From Candidatus Binatus soli (GTDB lineage: Bacteria; Desulfobacterota; Binatia; Binatales; Binataceae): a DNA stretch of 64,000 nucleotides. Made by a program: the position numbers and the translations under genes. Shown piece after piece: positions 8,625 to 16,609 of the stretch (positions are counted from its first letter, which is position 1; every line of letters starts with the position of its first letter). Under the pieces are notes generated by a model, which searched no databases, had not been told where the DNA came from, and saw nothing but the letters and a program-made list of their open reading frames with translations. The DNA is taken from NCBI GenBank assembly GCA_002479255.1, contig DLMJ01000036.1:1-64000 (forward strand), in the 5' to 3' direction.

Positions 8625-9143
8625 CTATCTCCACAATATGCAAACCGCCCCTCCCAGCAGCACCAGCACGCCCGGATTGATGTGGCGCCAGAGCAAAATC
8701 CCGAACACCGCAATTGCGATCGCCAGCGTCTGCACGTTCAGGATCGAAAGCCTCGCAAGCGCAAACGTCCCCGACGTCATCAGGCCAACCGCCACCGGCG
8801 CGAGCCCGCGCTGAATCGACGTGCGCCACGGCCACCCGCCCAGATGTACCCACCATCGATTGACGAACAGCGTAATCACGCAGTCGGGCAGGAAGAATCC
8901 GATTCCCACCACCGCCATCCCGGCCCATCCCGCCAGTTGATAGCCGATCACAAGCACCATCAACATGTTTGGTCCCGGCGCAACCTGGCCGAGGCTGTAG
9001 ATGTTGCGGAACTGCGCGTCGGTCAGCCAGTGAAACGTATGCACCGTCATGTGCTGCATCTCGGGCAGCACCGCCGTGCCGCCGCCGACCGCCATCACCG
9101 ACAGCAGTGCGAAGACCAGGAACAGATGTATCAATCGCGTCAT
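8625..9143 (-). CDS. chrA: Chromate transporter, C-terminal half protein
   Basis: A 172-residue integral membrane protein of the CHR family. It carries the conserved GGGTAVLPEMQ and QVAPGPNMLMVL motifs and ends in hydrophobic helices. Many bacteria encode short-chain CHR proteins as adjacent pairs; this is the second gene of such a pair, 20 bases after the first. The family exports or takes up chromate/sulfate; the substrate is not shown by sequence. The last codons overlap the end of the DUF1329 duplication unit. Confidence 0.88.
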   Translation of the reverse strand: MTRLIHLFLVFALLSVMAVGGGTAVLPEMQHMTVHTFHWLTDAQFRNIYSLGQVAPGPNMLMVLVIGYQLAGWAGMAVVGIGFFLPDCVITLFVNRWWVHLGGWPWRTSIQRGLAPVAVGLMTSGTFALARLSILNVQTLAIAIAVFGILLWRHINPGVLVLLGGAVCILWR

Positions 9144-9163
9144 GCGGACTTCGATCTCAATAG

Positions 9164-9946
9164 TTAATGACGAAACAGGTGATGGCGCTCGCCGCGATGA
9201 AATGGCAGATGCTCGTCCTGCGCGCGCGGTTTTGAGACCGTGGGCCGGTACAGCCAGACCGATATCGGCCCGAGACCCAGCAGCACCACGAACAGTGGTA
9301 ATTTAACGAAGCTGACCGCGAGAAACGTCACGAAGATGATCGCGATATCCGGAAGCTGGCGAAATTGGCGCCGCCCGATCTGCAACGTCACCGCCGACAG
9401 CAAACCAACCGCCGCGGCTGCGATCCCCAGCAGGAAGCGCCTGACGTCGGGATTGCTGTGATTCGATTGATACAGTATCCCCAGCACCATCACGACGATC
9501 GTCCCCGGCAGCAGCATCCCGATGACCGACACCGCCGCGCCGGCCAGCCCGCGCAGATTGTCGCCCATGATGATCGCCATGTTGACGGCGTTGAGCCCCG
9601 GCAGGGTCTCGCTGATCTCCATCGCGCCGAGAAATCCCTCGTCGTCCAGCCATCCTTCTTCCCGCACCAGGTACTCGCGCAGATAGGCCACCGCGCCGCC
9701 GCCGAAGCTGAGCCCGCCGGCGAGAATGAAGATTCTGAACAGGGTTAGCAGACTCGGATGAAGATCGGGTTCAATCCTCGTGCTTGAGACCGGCGTTTCC
9801 GTATCCGTAGATGAGGGCGGTTTTGGTTGTTCCACGCTGCACCCAGTCTGGGGCCCGCGACTGTGCAGGGCCGTGTAGAAGAACTCGGAAAGCTCGCGCT
9901 GCTTGCGCCGCACCGCTGAAGTATCAGTCCGGATAGTGGAGGTCAA
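9164..9946 (-). CDS. chrA: Chromate transporter, N-terminal half protein
   Basis: Hallmark CHR sequence begins near residue 75 (LAGGLSFGGGAVAYLREYLV, then ETLPGLNAVNMAIIMGD) and is followed by about five hydrophobic segments. The first 60 or so residues are hydrophilic and unlike the family, so translation may begin further in; an in-frame choice cannot be made from sequence alone. It forms a short-chain pair with the downstream gene. A 179-base gap separates it from the divergent sulfotransferase gene, with no clear regulatory element. Confidence 0.85.
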   Translation of the reverse strand: MTSTIRTDTSAVRRKQRELSEFFYTALHSRGPQTGCSVEQPKPPSSTDTETPVSSTRIEPDLHPSLLTLFRIFILAGGLSFGGGAVAYLREYLVREEGWLDDEGFLGAMEISETLPGLNAVNMAIIMGDNLRGLAGAAVSVIGMLLPGTIVVMVLGILYQSNHSNPDVRRFLLGIAAAAVGLLSAVTLQIGRRQFRQLPDIAIIFVTFLAVSFVKLPLFVVLLGLGPISVWLYRPTVSKPRAQDEHLPFHRGERHHLFRH

Positions 9947-10125
9947 TTATTGCTGATTTGGCGGCGGGTCGAAACTGTTACTCGGTCAACTGTGAGCATC
10001 GCAACACCGTATGCCGCTGTCCGAGCGCGTCCGCCGCGGCGCGCGGGGATCGCCGACCTGCGCGGGCGGTGGCGGCCTCATTGATATGAAATATTGGCGA
10101 TGTTAGCGTGACTGTCATCGCCGCG

Positions 10126-11136
10126 ATGCCCGCGCCGGGGCTCGCCCGGAAAGGCATCGCCAGGCCGCAATCCTTGAACCCTATATCGCGCGCAAAACAA
10201 AGCTCACGCCCGTTGCGGCTCCCCGACTTCATCGCGGTCGGACCGCCGCGAACCGCCACCACCTGGTTGCACGAGGTCTTGAAGGGCCACGTGGGATTGC
10301 CGCTCGACATCAAGGAGACCGACTTTTTTTCCAAGCACTACGACAAGGGAATCGACTGGTACGCCGACTACTTCCGCCATTGTCCGCCCGCGATAAAAAT
10401 CGGCGAACTGTGCGCGACCTATTTTGCGTCGCCGGAGGCTCGCGAGCGAATCGCGCGGCACCTCCCCGAATGCCGCATCATCTGCACGCTCCGCGACCCG
10501 GTCGATCGCTCCTACTCGTTCTACAGGCTGCTCCGCCGGCACGCGTGGACCAAGCTCCCATTCGAAGAAGCGGCGGCGAAGCATCGCGAAATCCGCGAGC
10601 AGAACCGCTACGCGTTTCATCTCGCCGGATGGCAGCGGCAATTTGGCGCTGACCACGTGCTGGTCGGTCTGTATGATGACTTCGAGGCCGACGCGCAAGC
10701 GTTTGTCGACCGGGTAACCGCCTTTGTCGGGATCGATCGAATCGTGATTCCGCCGGGGCGGGCCTTCGAGCGCGTGCATCCGATCGAAACCGCGCCGCCG
10801 AGCCGCCGGCTGGTGCGTGCCACGCGCCAGATCATTACCTGGATGCATTCGCGCCGGATGCATCGGGCGGCCATACGGTTTCGTAAGAGTGCGCTGGGCC
10901 GTTTCGTGTACGAAGGCGGGCGGCCGTATGGGCCGCTGGCGCCCGACGTCGAAGCGCGCGTCCGGGAACTGTACAGGCCCGAAGTCGAAGCGCTCGAGGA
11001 ATTGCTTGCGATCGATCTTTCCGCGTGGAAGAAACCGCGCGATCCACAAGCCGGCCACAGCGATAAGCGGAAGGCAGCGATGTCTGTCGCGCGCGCGACC
11101 AGCCTTGACGATCTTCGTGACCCAATCTTCAAATAG
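10126..11136 (+). CDS. Sulfotransferase family protein 1
   Basis: A PAPS-dependent sulfotransferase. The 5'-phosphosulfate-binding loop is FIAVGPPRTATTWLHEVLKG near residue 40 and the 3'-phosphate-binding segment is CTLRDPVDRSYSFYRLL. It transfers sulfate from PAPS to a carbohydrate, lipid or peptide acceptor that cannot be predicted. GTG at 10108 is an alternative start; the ATG at 10126 was preferred, and the conserved region starts well downstream of either. It overlaps the next gene, a paralogue, by about 20 bases. Neighbouring glycosyltransferases suggest a surface-glycan context. Confidence 0.85.
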   Translation: MPAPGLARKGIARPQSLNPISRAKQSSRPLRLPDFIAVGPPRTATTWLHEVLKGHVGLPLDIKETDFFSKHYDKGIDWYADYFRHCPPAIKIGELCATYFASPEARERIARHLPECRIICTLRDPVDRSYSFYRLLRRHAWTKLPFEEAAAKHREIREQNRYAFHLAGWQRQFGADHVLVGLYDDFEADAQAFVDRVTAFVGIDRIVIPPGRAFERVHPIETAPPSRRLVRATRQIITWMHSRRMHRAAIRFRKSALGRFVYEGGRPYGPLAPDVEARVRELYRPEVEALEELLAIDLSAWKKPRDPQAGHSDKRKAAMSVARATSLDDLRDPIFK

Positions 11137-12001
11137 CGGACGTCAACTGAGACTGCCCGATTTCATCGCGGTAGGGCCGGGCCGGACCGGCACGACGTGG
11201 CTGCACGAGATCCTCAAGGGCCGCGTCAACCTGCCTGCGGGGATCAAGGAAACCGAGTTTTTCACGACCAATTATTACAAGGGGATCGATTGGTACGCGC
11301 ATCACTTCCGCAACGCGGACAGCGTGCGTCCGGTTGGCGAGGTTAATCCATACTTCGGCTTTCCCGAGTCGGCCGAGCGCGTCGCGCTGCATATTCCGCG
11401 ATGCAAGATTATTTGCACTTTTCGCAACCCGGTCGAGCGTATTTACTCGGAGTATAAACTCTGGCGGCATTACACCCTGACGCGTTTTCCGCTCGATAAG
11501 TTCCTGGTAAAAGTTCCGCAGGTGATCGAATCGACCCGCTATGCCAAGCATCTGCCCGACTGGCTCGCGCGTTTTGGTCAGGACCGGGTGCTGGTCTTGC
11601 TCAACGAGGACCTGCGCGCCGATCCGCAGGCTTACCTTGACCGGGTTTGCGATTTTATCGGCATCGAGCGGTACCCCGTGCCGGCGTCTGCGGGCCAAGG
11701 CGAGTTGATCAATTCAATTAACGATCTGCCCAGGTTCTGGCGTGTAGCTCGCAAGGCGCGCCATCTCATGTACTGGCTCAGGGAGAAGCAAGCCTACCGC
11801 ACAAGCAATTTTCTCGAGCGGGCGGGTGCATGGAAGTTGGTTTTCGGCGGCGGCTCGCGCTTCCCGCCGCTCGATCCTGCCAGCGAGTCGCACCTGTACG
11901 AACTCATGCGCCCCGAGATCGACGGCCTCGAGCGCATGACCGGACGTGATCTCTCTGCCTGGAAGGCTGCTCGCGCCGATCGTAGGCGCGTGCGGGACTG
12001 A
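11117..12001 (+). CDS. Sulfotransferase family protein 2
   Basis: About 294 residues from a GTG at 11117 (reads VTQSSNSGRQLRLPDFIAVG). It has the sulfotransferase P-loop GPGRTGTTWLHEILKG and the 3'-phosphate motif CTFRNPVERIYSEYKL. It is similar along its length to the gene before it, so the two are tandem paralogues and translationally overlapped. A longer frame to 10817 exists but that part only shadows the upstream gene. Substrate unknown. Confidence 0.83.
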   Translation: MTQSSNSGRQLRLPDFIAVGPGRTGTTWLHEILKGRVNLPAGIKETEFFTTNYYKGIDWYAHHFRNADSVRPVGEVNPYFGFPESAERVALHIPRCKIICTFRNPVERIYSEYKLWRHYTLTRFPLDKFLVKVPQVIESTRYAKHLPDWLARFGQDRVLVLLNEDLRADPQAYLDRVCDFIGIERYPVPASAGQGELINSINDLPRFWRVARKARHLMYWLREKQAYRTSNFLERAGAWKLVFGGGSRFPPLDPASESHLYELMRPEIDGLERMTGRDLSAWKAARADRRRVRD

Positions 12002-12016
12002 AGGCATAGGTTCATT

Positions 12017-12817
12017 TCACGAAAAGAATTCTTGCCTCAAGCGCTTGGTTCTCACTCGCAGGCGAAACAGGCGGCGAGGTAACCTACGGGGTTTGCGTAG
12101 AACATCTTTATGCCAGAAGAACATTTTCAGAATTGTGTCTGAACGGCTGTGTGCCTCATCGTGCCCGGTACGGTACACGGCGCCAGCAAAAGGCAATGGC
12201 GCCAAAGGCGTTCCGGCCGCGTTCAGATGGTCATCAATAAAAATATGGCTCCCCAGCATGCGGCGAATGTAGGCGTCGTCGGCATCCTCGAAACGGGCCG
12301 GCAGATGATAAAGATCGGCGCGCACGATGTGCGACGACCCGCACAAAATGGAAAACTTCGGATAAAGATAAAGTAGATTGCCGCCGCTCCAGACATACCC
12401 ATCGCGAATATACCACCCATTCGCGTGAGGATTGGCAGCCACAAATGATGTCAGGTTGCAACTGACAAAGTCATCGCCATCAACAATCATGACATATTCC
12501 ATCTCGCCGGCGTGCAACATGCCGGCCAGAACACGCCGTCCCTTATCGAGCCGAAGGGCGTTGTAAAAATCCTCCCTATCGCTCTTCCCTCGTTCATGCA
12601 GTTGATTGGGAGGAAAGTCGACGCGTTTGACCTCGAAGCCAGGCGGAAGTTCGGGAAGATCGGCACCGTAATTGGCGACGATCACAGCTTTCCATTCCGG
12701 CTTGGTTTGCCGAGAGATCGACGAAACGGTTTCACTCAGATGTCTTTTAAGTTGGGGCCAGTCCCTGGCATTCTCCTGATGCCGAACCGGGATAACAAAT
12801 GTTACGATGTTTTCCAT
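12017..12817 (-). CDS. Glycosyltransferase-like protein (GT-A, GT2-like)
   Basis: Starting at the ATG at 12817 (MENIVTFVIPVRHQ), the protein opens with a beta-strand typical of GT2 enzymes, followed by a helix ending in SISRQTKPEWKAVIVAN, and has a DGDDF metal-binding triad in YVMIVDGDDFVSCN. The C-terminus is very basic (RKPRRLPRRLFRLRVRTKR). It is thus probably a nucleotide-sugar-dependent transferase, more divergent than the next gene. The frame extends 64 codons further upstream but this part is low-complexity and unlike the family. It ends 15 bases from the convergent sulfotransferase stop. Confidence 0.72.
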   Translation of the reverse strand: MENIVTFVIPVRHQENARDWPQLKRHLSETVSSISRQTKPEWKAVIVANYGADLPELPPGFEVKRVDFPPNQLHERGKSDREDFYNALRLDKGRRVLAGMLHAGEMEYVMIVDGDDFVSCNLTSFVAANPHANGWYIRDGYVWSGGNLLYLYPKFSILCGSSHIVRADLYHLPARFEDADDAYIRRMLGSHIFIDDHLNAAGTPLAPLPFAGAVYRTGHDEAHSRSDTILKMFFWHKDVLRKPRRLPRRLFRLRVRTKRLRQEFFS

Positions 12818-13080
12818 GTGATGCGCAGGAGTCACGCGCGATGCCAACATAATTTGGACCTGGGCCAAAGCTAGCGCTGGGGCCTTGCGGACCGAGGCCG
12901 TGCAGCGTATCTCAGAGTTTACATTTGGAGATTCAAATAGGAAATCCCCGATCAGGGGAGCGGATGACAGGGCGCGATCTCTCGGCGTGGAAGCGCCCGC
13001 GCGCCGCAATCGGCCCCACCCGTCACGGCGCCAGCGCCGGCCGTTCGGCGGTCGCGTAGCTCGCCTATCGGGGATGGCGG

Positions 13081-14001
13081 ATGCCGCGGGTTTCGGTAAT
13101 CATCCCGGTCTTCAATGCCGCCTCTACGGTCGCAGCCGCGATCGAGAGCGTGCTCGCGCAGACGTTCACTGATTTCGAGATCATCGCGATCGATAACGGG
13201 TCGATCGACCGCAGCCGCGAGGTTCTCGCGCGGTACGCCGACCGCGTAAAAATTCTCGAGGAGCCCAAGCGCGGACCCTCCGCTGCCCGCAACGCCGGCG
13301 TGCGCGCGTCGTCGGGCGAGTACCTGGGATTCCTCGACGCCGACGATTGGTGGCGGCCGACTATGCTGGAGCGCACGGTCCAGACGCTCGACGGCGACCC
13401 GGATTGCGTGCTCGTCTATACCGATCTTGCGCTGGTCGACAGCACCGGGCGGGAGCAGATGGCGTCGCTGGTCGGCGACAGCCACCCTCCAACGGTTGAC
13501 GAGATGCTCGAACGGCTGTGGCCGATTCTGCCGAGTGGAGTCGTGATGCGCCGGCGCGCGTTCGAGCTTGCGGGCGGATTCCCGGAGGCGCTGACCGCAT
13601 TTGAGGACGTTTACCTTTGGCTCCGCGCTCGCGAGCACGGAAACTTTCACTATCTCGCCGAGCCGCTCGCGGTATGGCGCTTCGCGCTGTTCCCGGAGCC
13701 GCTCAAGCCCGGCGGAGGGCAGGAGGAGGCGGGCGTAGTCTTCGAGCGGATGGTGCGCGAGCGCTACGGCGTGTCGGCGCATCGTCATGTGGTCGCCCGC
13801 CGTCGCGCGCCGCGGAGCATCCTCGGCTATATCGGGCTTCGCGCGCTCAGAGAGGGCGATCGGACGCTTGCACGCCGCGCATTCGCGCGCGCAATCCGCT
13901 TCGATCCATTACGAATCAAGAATTACCTGCGCTTGGCGAGGACTATCCTGCCGGACGCGATGGCGCGGGCGCTCAGCGGACGATCGCGCACCGCGCGCTA
14001 G
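13081..14001 (+). CDS. Family 2 glycosyltransferase
   Basis: A 306-residue GT2 enzyme: N-terminal PRVSVIIPVFNAASTVAAAI, the nucleotide-binding IDNGSIDRS, and the DxD-type metal site LDADDWW near residue 85. The C-terminal quarter is arginine/alanine-rich and may contact membrane or partner. No membrane helix is apparent, so it should act at the cytoplasmic side. With the sulfotransferases it suggests making a decorated surface polysaccharide, but no polymerase or flippase lies nearby. Confidence 0.88.
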   Translation: MPRVSVIIPVFNAASTVAAAIESVLAQTFTDFEIIAIDNGSIDRSREVLARYADRVKILEEPKRGPSAARNAGVRASSGEYLGFLDADDWWRPTMLERTVQTLDGDPDCVLVYTDLALVDSTGREQMASLVGDSHPPTVDEMLERLWPILPSGVVMRRRAFELAGGFPEALTAFEDVYLWLRAREHGNFHYLAEPLAVWRFALFPEPLKPGGGQEEAGVVFERMVRERYGVSAHRHVVARRRAPRSILGYIGLRALREGDRTLARRAFARAIRFDPLRIKNYLRLARTILPDAMARALSGRSRTAR

Positions 14002-14065
14002 CGAATAAGCGGCTTCATCCGCCCGCTCACGCGCGGCAGGCGATGAAGGCGACCGGCTCAGGCGT

Positions 14066-15727
14066 CTAAGGATAGAGGAGGCCCGCGGTGGTGAGGCGGA
14101 GCGGGAAGTGTCCGAGGATGACGGGGCCATAGACCGCTATTACGAGGACGACCGAAGCCAGGACCCAGTAGTTAAGCCGATCAAGCCGCGGCTGCCATCC
14201 GATGGTGGGCGGTGCCTGGACCGTCGCGGTGAACGGGAGGTCGCGCTGCGAGGTCTTTTTGCCGGCAACTATCGTCATCACCACGATGAAGAAGAACAGC
14301 ATCGCACTTACGAACATCAGCGAGCCGCCCACGCCCGTCATGATTTCCGGAATCTTCCACGCCGGCAGGTCGTAGCTGGCTTGGAGCATGTCGGTGCGCC
14401 GCGGCATTCCCGCTATGCCTCCGGCCATCAGGCCGTGCGAGAAAATCATCACTCCGACGAAATATAGAAACGCCTGGAACAATGCGAGGCGAGATGACCA
14501 TAGCTCGCGCCGCTCGAGATACGGTATCAGCCAGTAGGCGATTCCCATGTAGGAGAGGGCCACCCCGCAGCCGATCATGAGATGAAAATGGCCCGACACA
14601 AACGCGGTGTTATGAATCTCCATATTCATGGTGTAGCTCCCGTTCATCAGGCCGGAGATGCCGCCGAGCAGGAATGCGATCATCGCCAGCACCTGCGCCG
14701 CCACCGAGGGATCGCTCCATGGAATCCTGAAGAACCATCCGATCAACCCCTTCCCGCCACGGCGGCGTCCCCCGATCTCGAGCGCATACATCACCGAGAA
14801 CGCGGTCATCAGGCTGGGGAAGAAAATCGCGAAGGTCATCGCCGCGACAGTGAACTTCAGTCCCTGCGATATTCCCGGGTCAACGAACTGATGATGAAAG
14901 CCGACCGGGATCAGCAGGATAAAAAGTATGAAGGCCACCCGCGTCAGGGTGTCGCTGAACAGCACGCCGCCGGCCTGTTTGGGAATCAGTCCGTACCATG
15001 AAACGTAGATCGGCAGCAGCCAGAAGTACACGATCGGATGCCCGGTGAACCAGAACAGCGTGCGATCAAGCATCGGATCGACGCCCGGAAGCAAACCCAG
15101 CGACCATGGCAGCAGGAACACCACGACCTCTACGGCCAGGCCGACCGATGCGATATCCCACATCACGTAGGTCGCGATCGACATAAAGGCGAGCAGCGGA
15201 ACTCGCTCGCCCGGATGATCCCTGCGCCATCCGCGCAGCGCCACCAGCTGAGCCGCCGAGATGAACCACGTGCTCACCACCACCAACGCGAGGCCCAGGT
15301 AGAACGTCCAGTGGGCTTCCAGGGGAGGATAGAAGGTGTACAGAACCGAGGCCTTGTCGGCGAACATCGCATACGCCGCCAGCAGCGAGCCGATAAGAAG
15401 CGTCCAGAGCGCCGCCTGAAGGAGCGCATCATTGAGCTTGCGCCCGAACCCTCGCGCGGTGGTCAGCGCGATAAAGCCGTTCGCGAACGCTGTCGTGAGC
15501 ACCAGCGCGTTGAACACGCCATGAATCGTCAGTCCCTGGTAGTATGATTTCACTACCGGATAGTGCCGGATGATGTCCACTTGCGCATAATTGAGCGCCT
15601 GGCCCAGTCCCATGATGACGCCAATCGCGAGCACCGCGAATCCGAAATAAATGTTCCATCGGATAACGTTCAACTGGCCCTGCGGCAGGGCGAAGCCGGA
15701 TGGCTCCGAGACGACAGCCGTACTCAT
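14066..15727 (-). CDS. B-type (ba3-like) cytochrome c oxidase subunit I
   Basis: About 553 residues with 12-13 predicted membrane helices. Heme and copper ligands are recognisable: the helix II His in LTIHGVFNAL, WFTGHPIVYFWLLPIY with the CuB His, the His pair in IPVGFHHQFVDPG, and the helix X heme region AFVSGHFHLMIG. The GHPIVYFWLLP context and lack of the A-type K/D signatures match the ba3/B family. It reduces O2 to water and pumps protons. The ATG at 15727 overlaps the subunit II stop by 4 bases (ATGA), so translation is coupled; the 19-codon extension upstream of it is rejected. Confidence 0.92.
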   Translation of the reverse strand: MSTAVVSEPSGFALPQGQLNVIRWNIYFGFAVLAIGVIMGLGQALNYAQVDIIRHYPVVKSYYQGLTIHGVFNALVLTTAFANGFIALTTARGFGRKLNDALLQAALWTLLIGSLLAAYAMFADKASVLYTFYPPLEAHWTFYLGLALVVVSTWFISAAQLVALRGWRRDHPGERVPLLAFMSIATYVMWDIASVGLAVEVVVFLLPWSLGLLPGVDPMLDRTLFWFTGHPIVYFWLLPIYVSWYGLIPKQAGGVLFSDTLTRVAFILFILLIPVGFHHQFVDPGISQGLKFTVAAMTFAIFFPSLMTAFSVMYALEIGGRRRGGKGLIGWFFRIPWSDPSVAAQVLAMIAFLLGGISGLMNGSYTMNMEIHNTAFVSGHFHLMIGCGVALSYMGIAYWLIPYLERRELWSSRLALFQAFLYFVGVMIFSHGLMAGGIAGMPRRTDMLQASYDLPAWKIPEIMTGVGGSLMFVSAMLFFFIVVMTIVAGKKTSQRDLPFTATVQAPPTIGWQPRLDRLNYWVLASVVLVIAVYGPVILGHFPLRLTTAGLLYP

Positions 15728-16206
15728 TTGACCACCACCTTTCCGGCCATCGTGTGATGCAGCTCGCCACAATATTCGTGGCAAATCATCAAGTATTCGC
15801 CGGGTTTGGTAAAGCGATAGTCCAATTCAGAAATCTGGCCGGGGAGGAGCATCATGTTGACTCGCGTGCCGACGATGAAAAATCCGTGGGTTACGTCAGC
15901 CGAGGTTGCGATGAATTTCACCTCGGCGCCGACCGGAAGGTCGATCTCATTGGGAGTAAAGGCCCAGGTCTTGGCGATCACCACCGCCTGGTATTTCCCC
16001 GGCGCGATTTCCTTCACTCCTGTGTGATCGAACGGCGGCGTTTTGAGCAGTACCTTGCGAAGCTTCTGGCCGGCGTTGCAATAGATCATCCCGCTATGCG
16101 AAGGCAGATGGACGTTCATCGCGACGCTACTGTAGCCAAGCGCGCACAGGAAAATCACCAGCACCGCGGCGCATGCCGAAAGGAAGGCCTTCTCGTACCG
16201 TTCCAT
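15724..16206 (-). CDS. Cytochrome c oxidase subunit II, CuA-containing
   Basis: A 160-residue protein with one N-terminal membrane helix (about residues 9-27) and a periplasmic cupredoxin domain. The CuA site is complete: His in SADVTHGFF and CHEYCGELHHTMAG, giving Cys-x3-Cys-x3-His and a Met. It accepts electrons from cytochrome c and passes them to subunit I. It begins directly after the stop of the small upstream gene and its stop overlaps the subunit I start. Confidence 0.92.
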   Translation of the reverse strand: MERYEKAFLSACAAVLVIFLCALGYSSVAMNVHLPSHSGMIYCNAGQKLRKVLLKTPPFDHTGVKEIAPGKYQAVVIAKTWAFTPNEIDLPVGAEVKFIATSADVTHGFFIVGTRVNMMLLPGQISELDYRFTKPGEYLMICHEYCGELHHTMAGKVVVK

Positions 16207-16347
16207 CTACCTGTCCACCAGCATCCAGAACATCACGGCCCAACCCACGGCGAGCACCAGCATGTACATTCCTAATATGAAGATCGTGCCGGTAGGCGGA
16301 GGAAGGTCTTCTTCGGGGAATTCGTCGCGCGATGTTTCGACGGGCAT
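16207..16347 (-). CDS. Cytochrome c oxidase subunit IIa-like small membrane protein
   Basis: A 46-codon gene read from the minus strand: ATG at 16347, TAG at 16209-16207, touching the subunit II ATG with no gap. The peptide has an acidic N-terminus (MPVETSRDEFPEEDLPPPTG) and a single membrane helix (TIFILGMYMLVLAVGWAVMF) ending in WMLVDR. This is the layout of subunit IIa of ba3-type oxidases, a one-helix subunit sitting where helix one of a normal subunit II would be. AAAGGAAAGG lies just before the ATG. It is the first gene of the three-gene oxidase operon. Confidence 0.85.
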   Translation of the reverse strand: MPVETSRDEFPEEDLPPPTGTIFILGMYMLVLAVGWAVMFWMLVDR

Positions 16348-16609
16348 GCGCGCCTTTCCTTTTACCGCGCCGTTCGCGGGCGCACCGTGTTCAGCAACTC
16401 ACAGAGCCTGTCAGTTCACTTCCCGTTCACGGCTCCAGGACCCTGACATCCTGCAACCGAGTCACGTGTACAGGATCGATCGCGTACTGTCCATCTCTCG
16501 AGAAATCCCGTCGTCTTTTTTCTTTGGCTGATCCGCCTAAGCTAATAGCCGCTCCTGCGGCCGGCGACTGGTCGCCAGCGCAAACCGGGGGGGCCCCGTC
16601 GGACGGTAT

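Larger units (their letters stand above)
5499..8648 (+). repeat. Tandem duplication, two units of about 1.58 kb
   Basis: Two direct units, about 5499-7068 and 7069-8648, are offset by 1580 bases. Each holds promoter-like elements, a leader hairpin, a DUF1329 gene of exactly 437 codons and the same terminator hairpin. The homology runs past the terminator into the last bases of the chromate transporter gene: the segment around 7045-7068 is a diverged relic of 8623-8648. This indicates that the ancestral gene lay next to the transporter and that the whole unit was copied in place. Divergence is visible but low, mostly third-position changes. Confidence 0.9.

Noticed and set aside
10817..11116. 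N-terminal extension of the second sulfotransferase
   Set aside because: This part is in the wrong frame of the first sulfotransferase and has no family similarity; GTG 11117 preferred.
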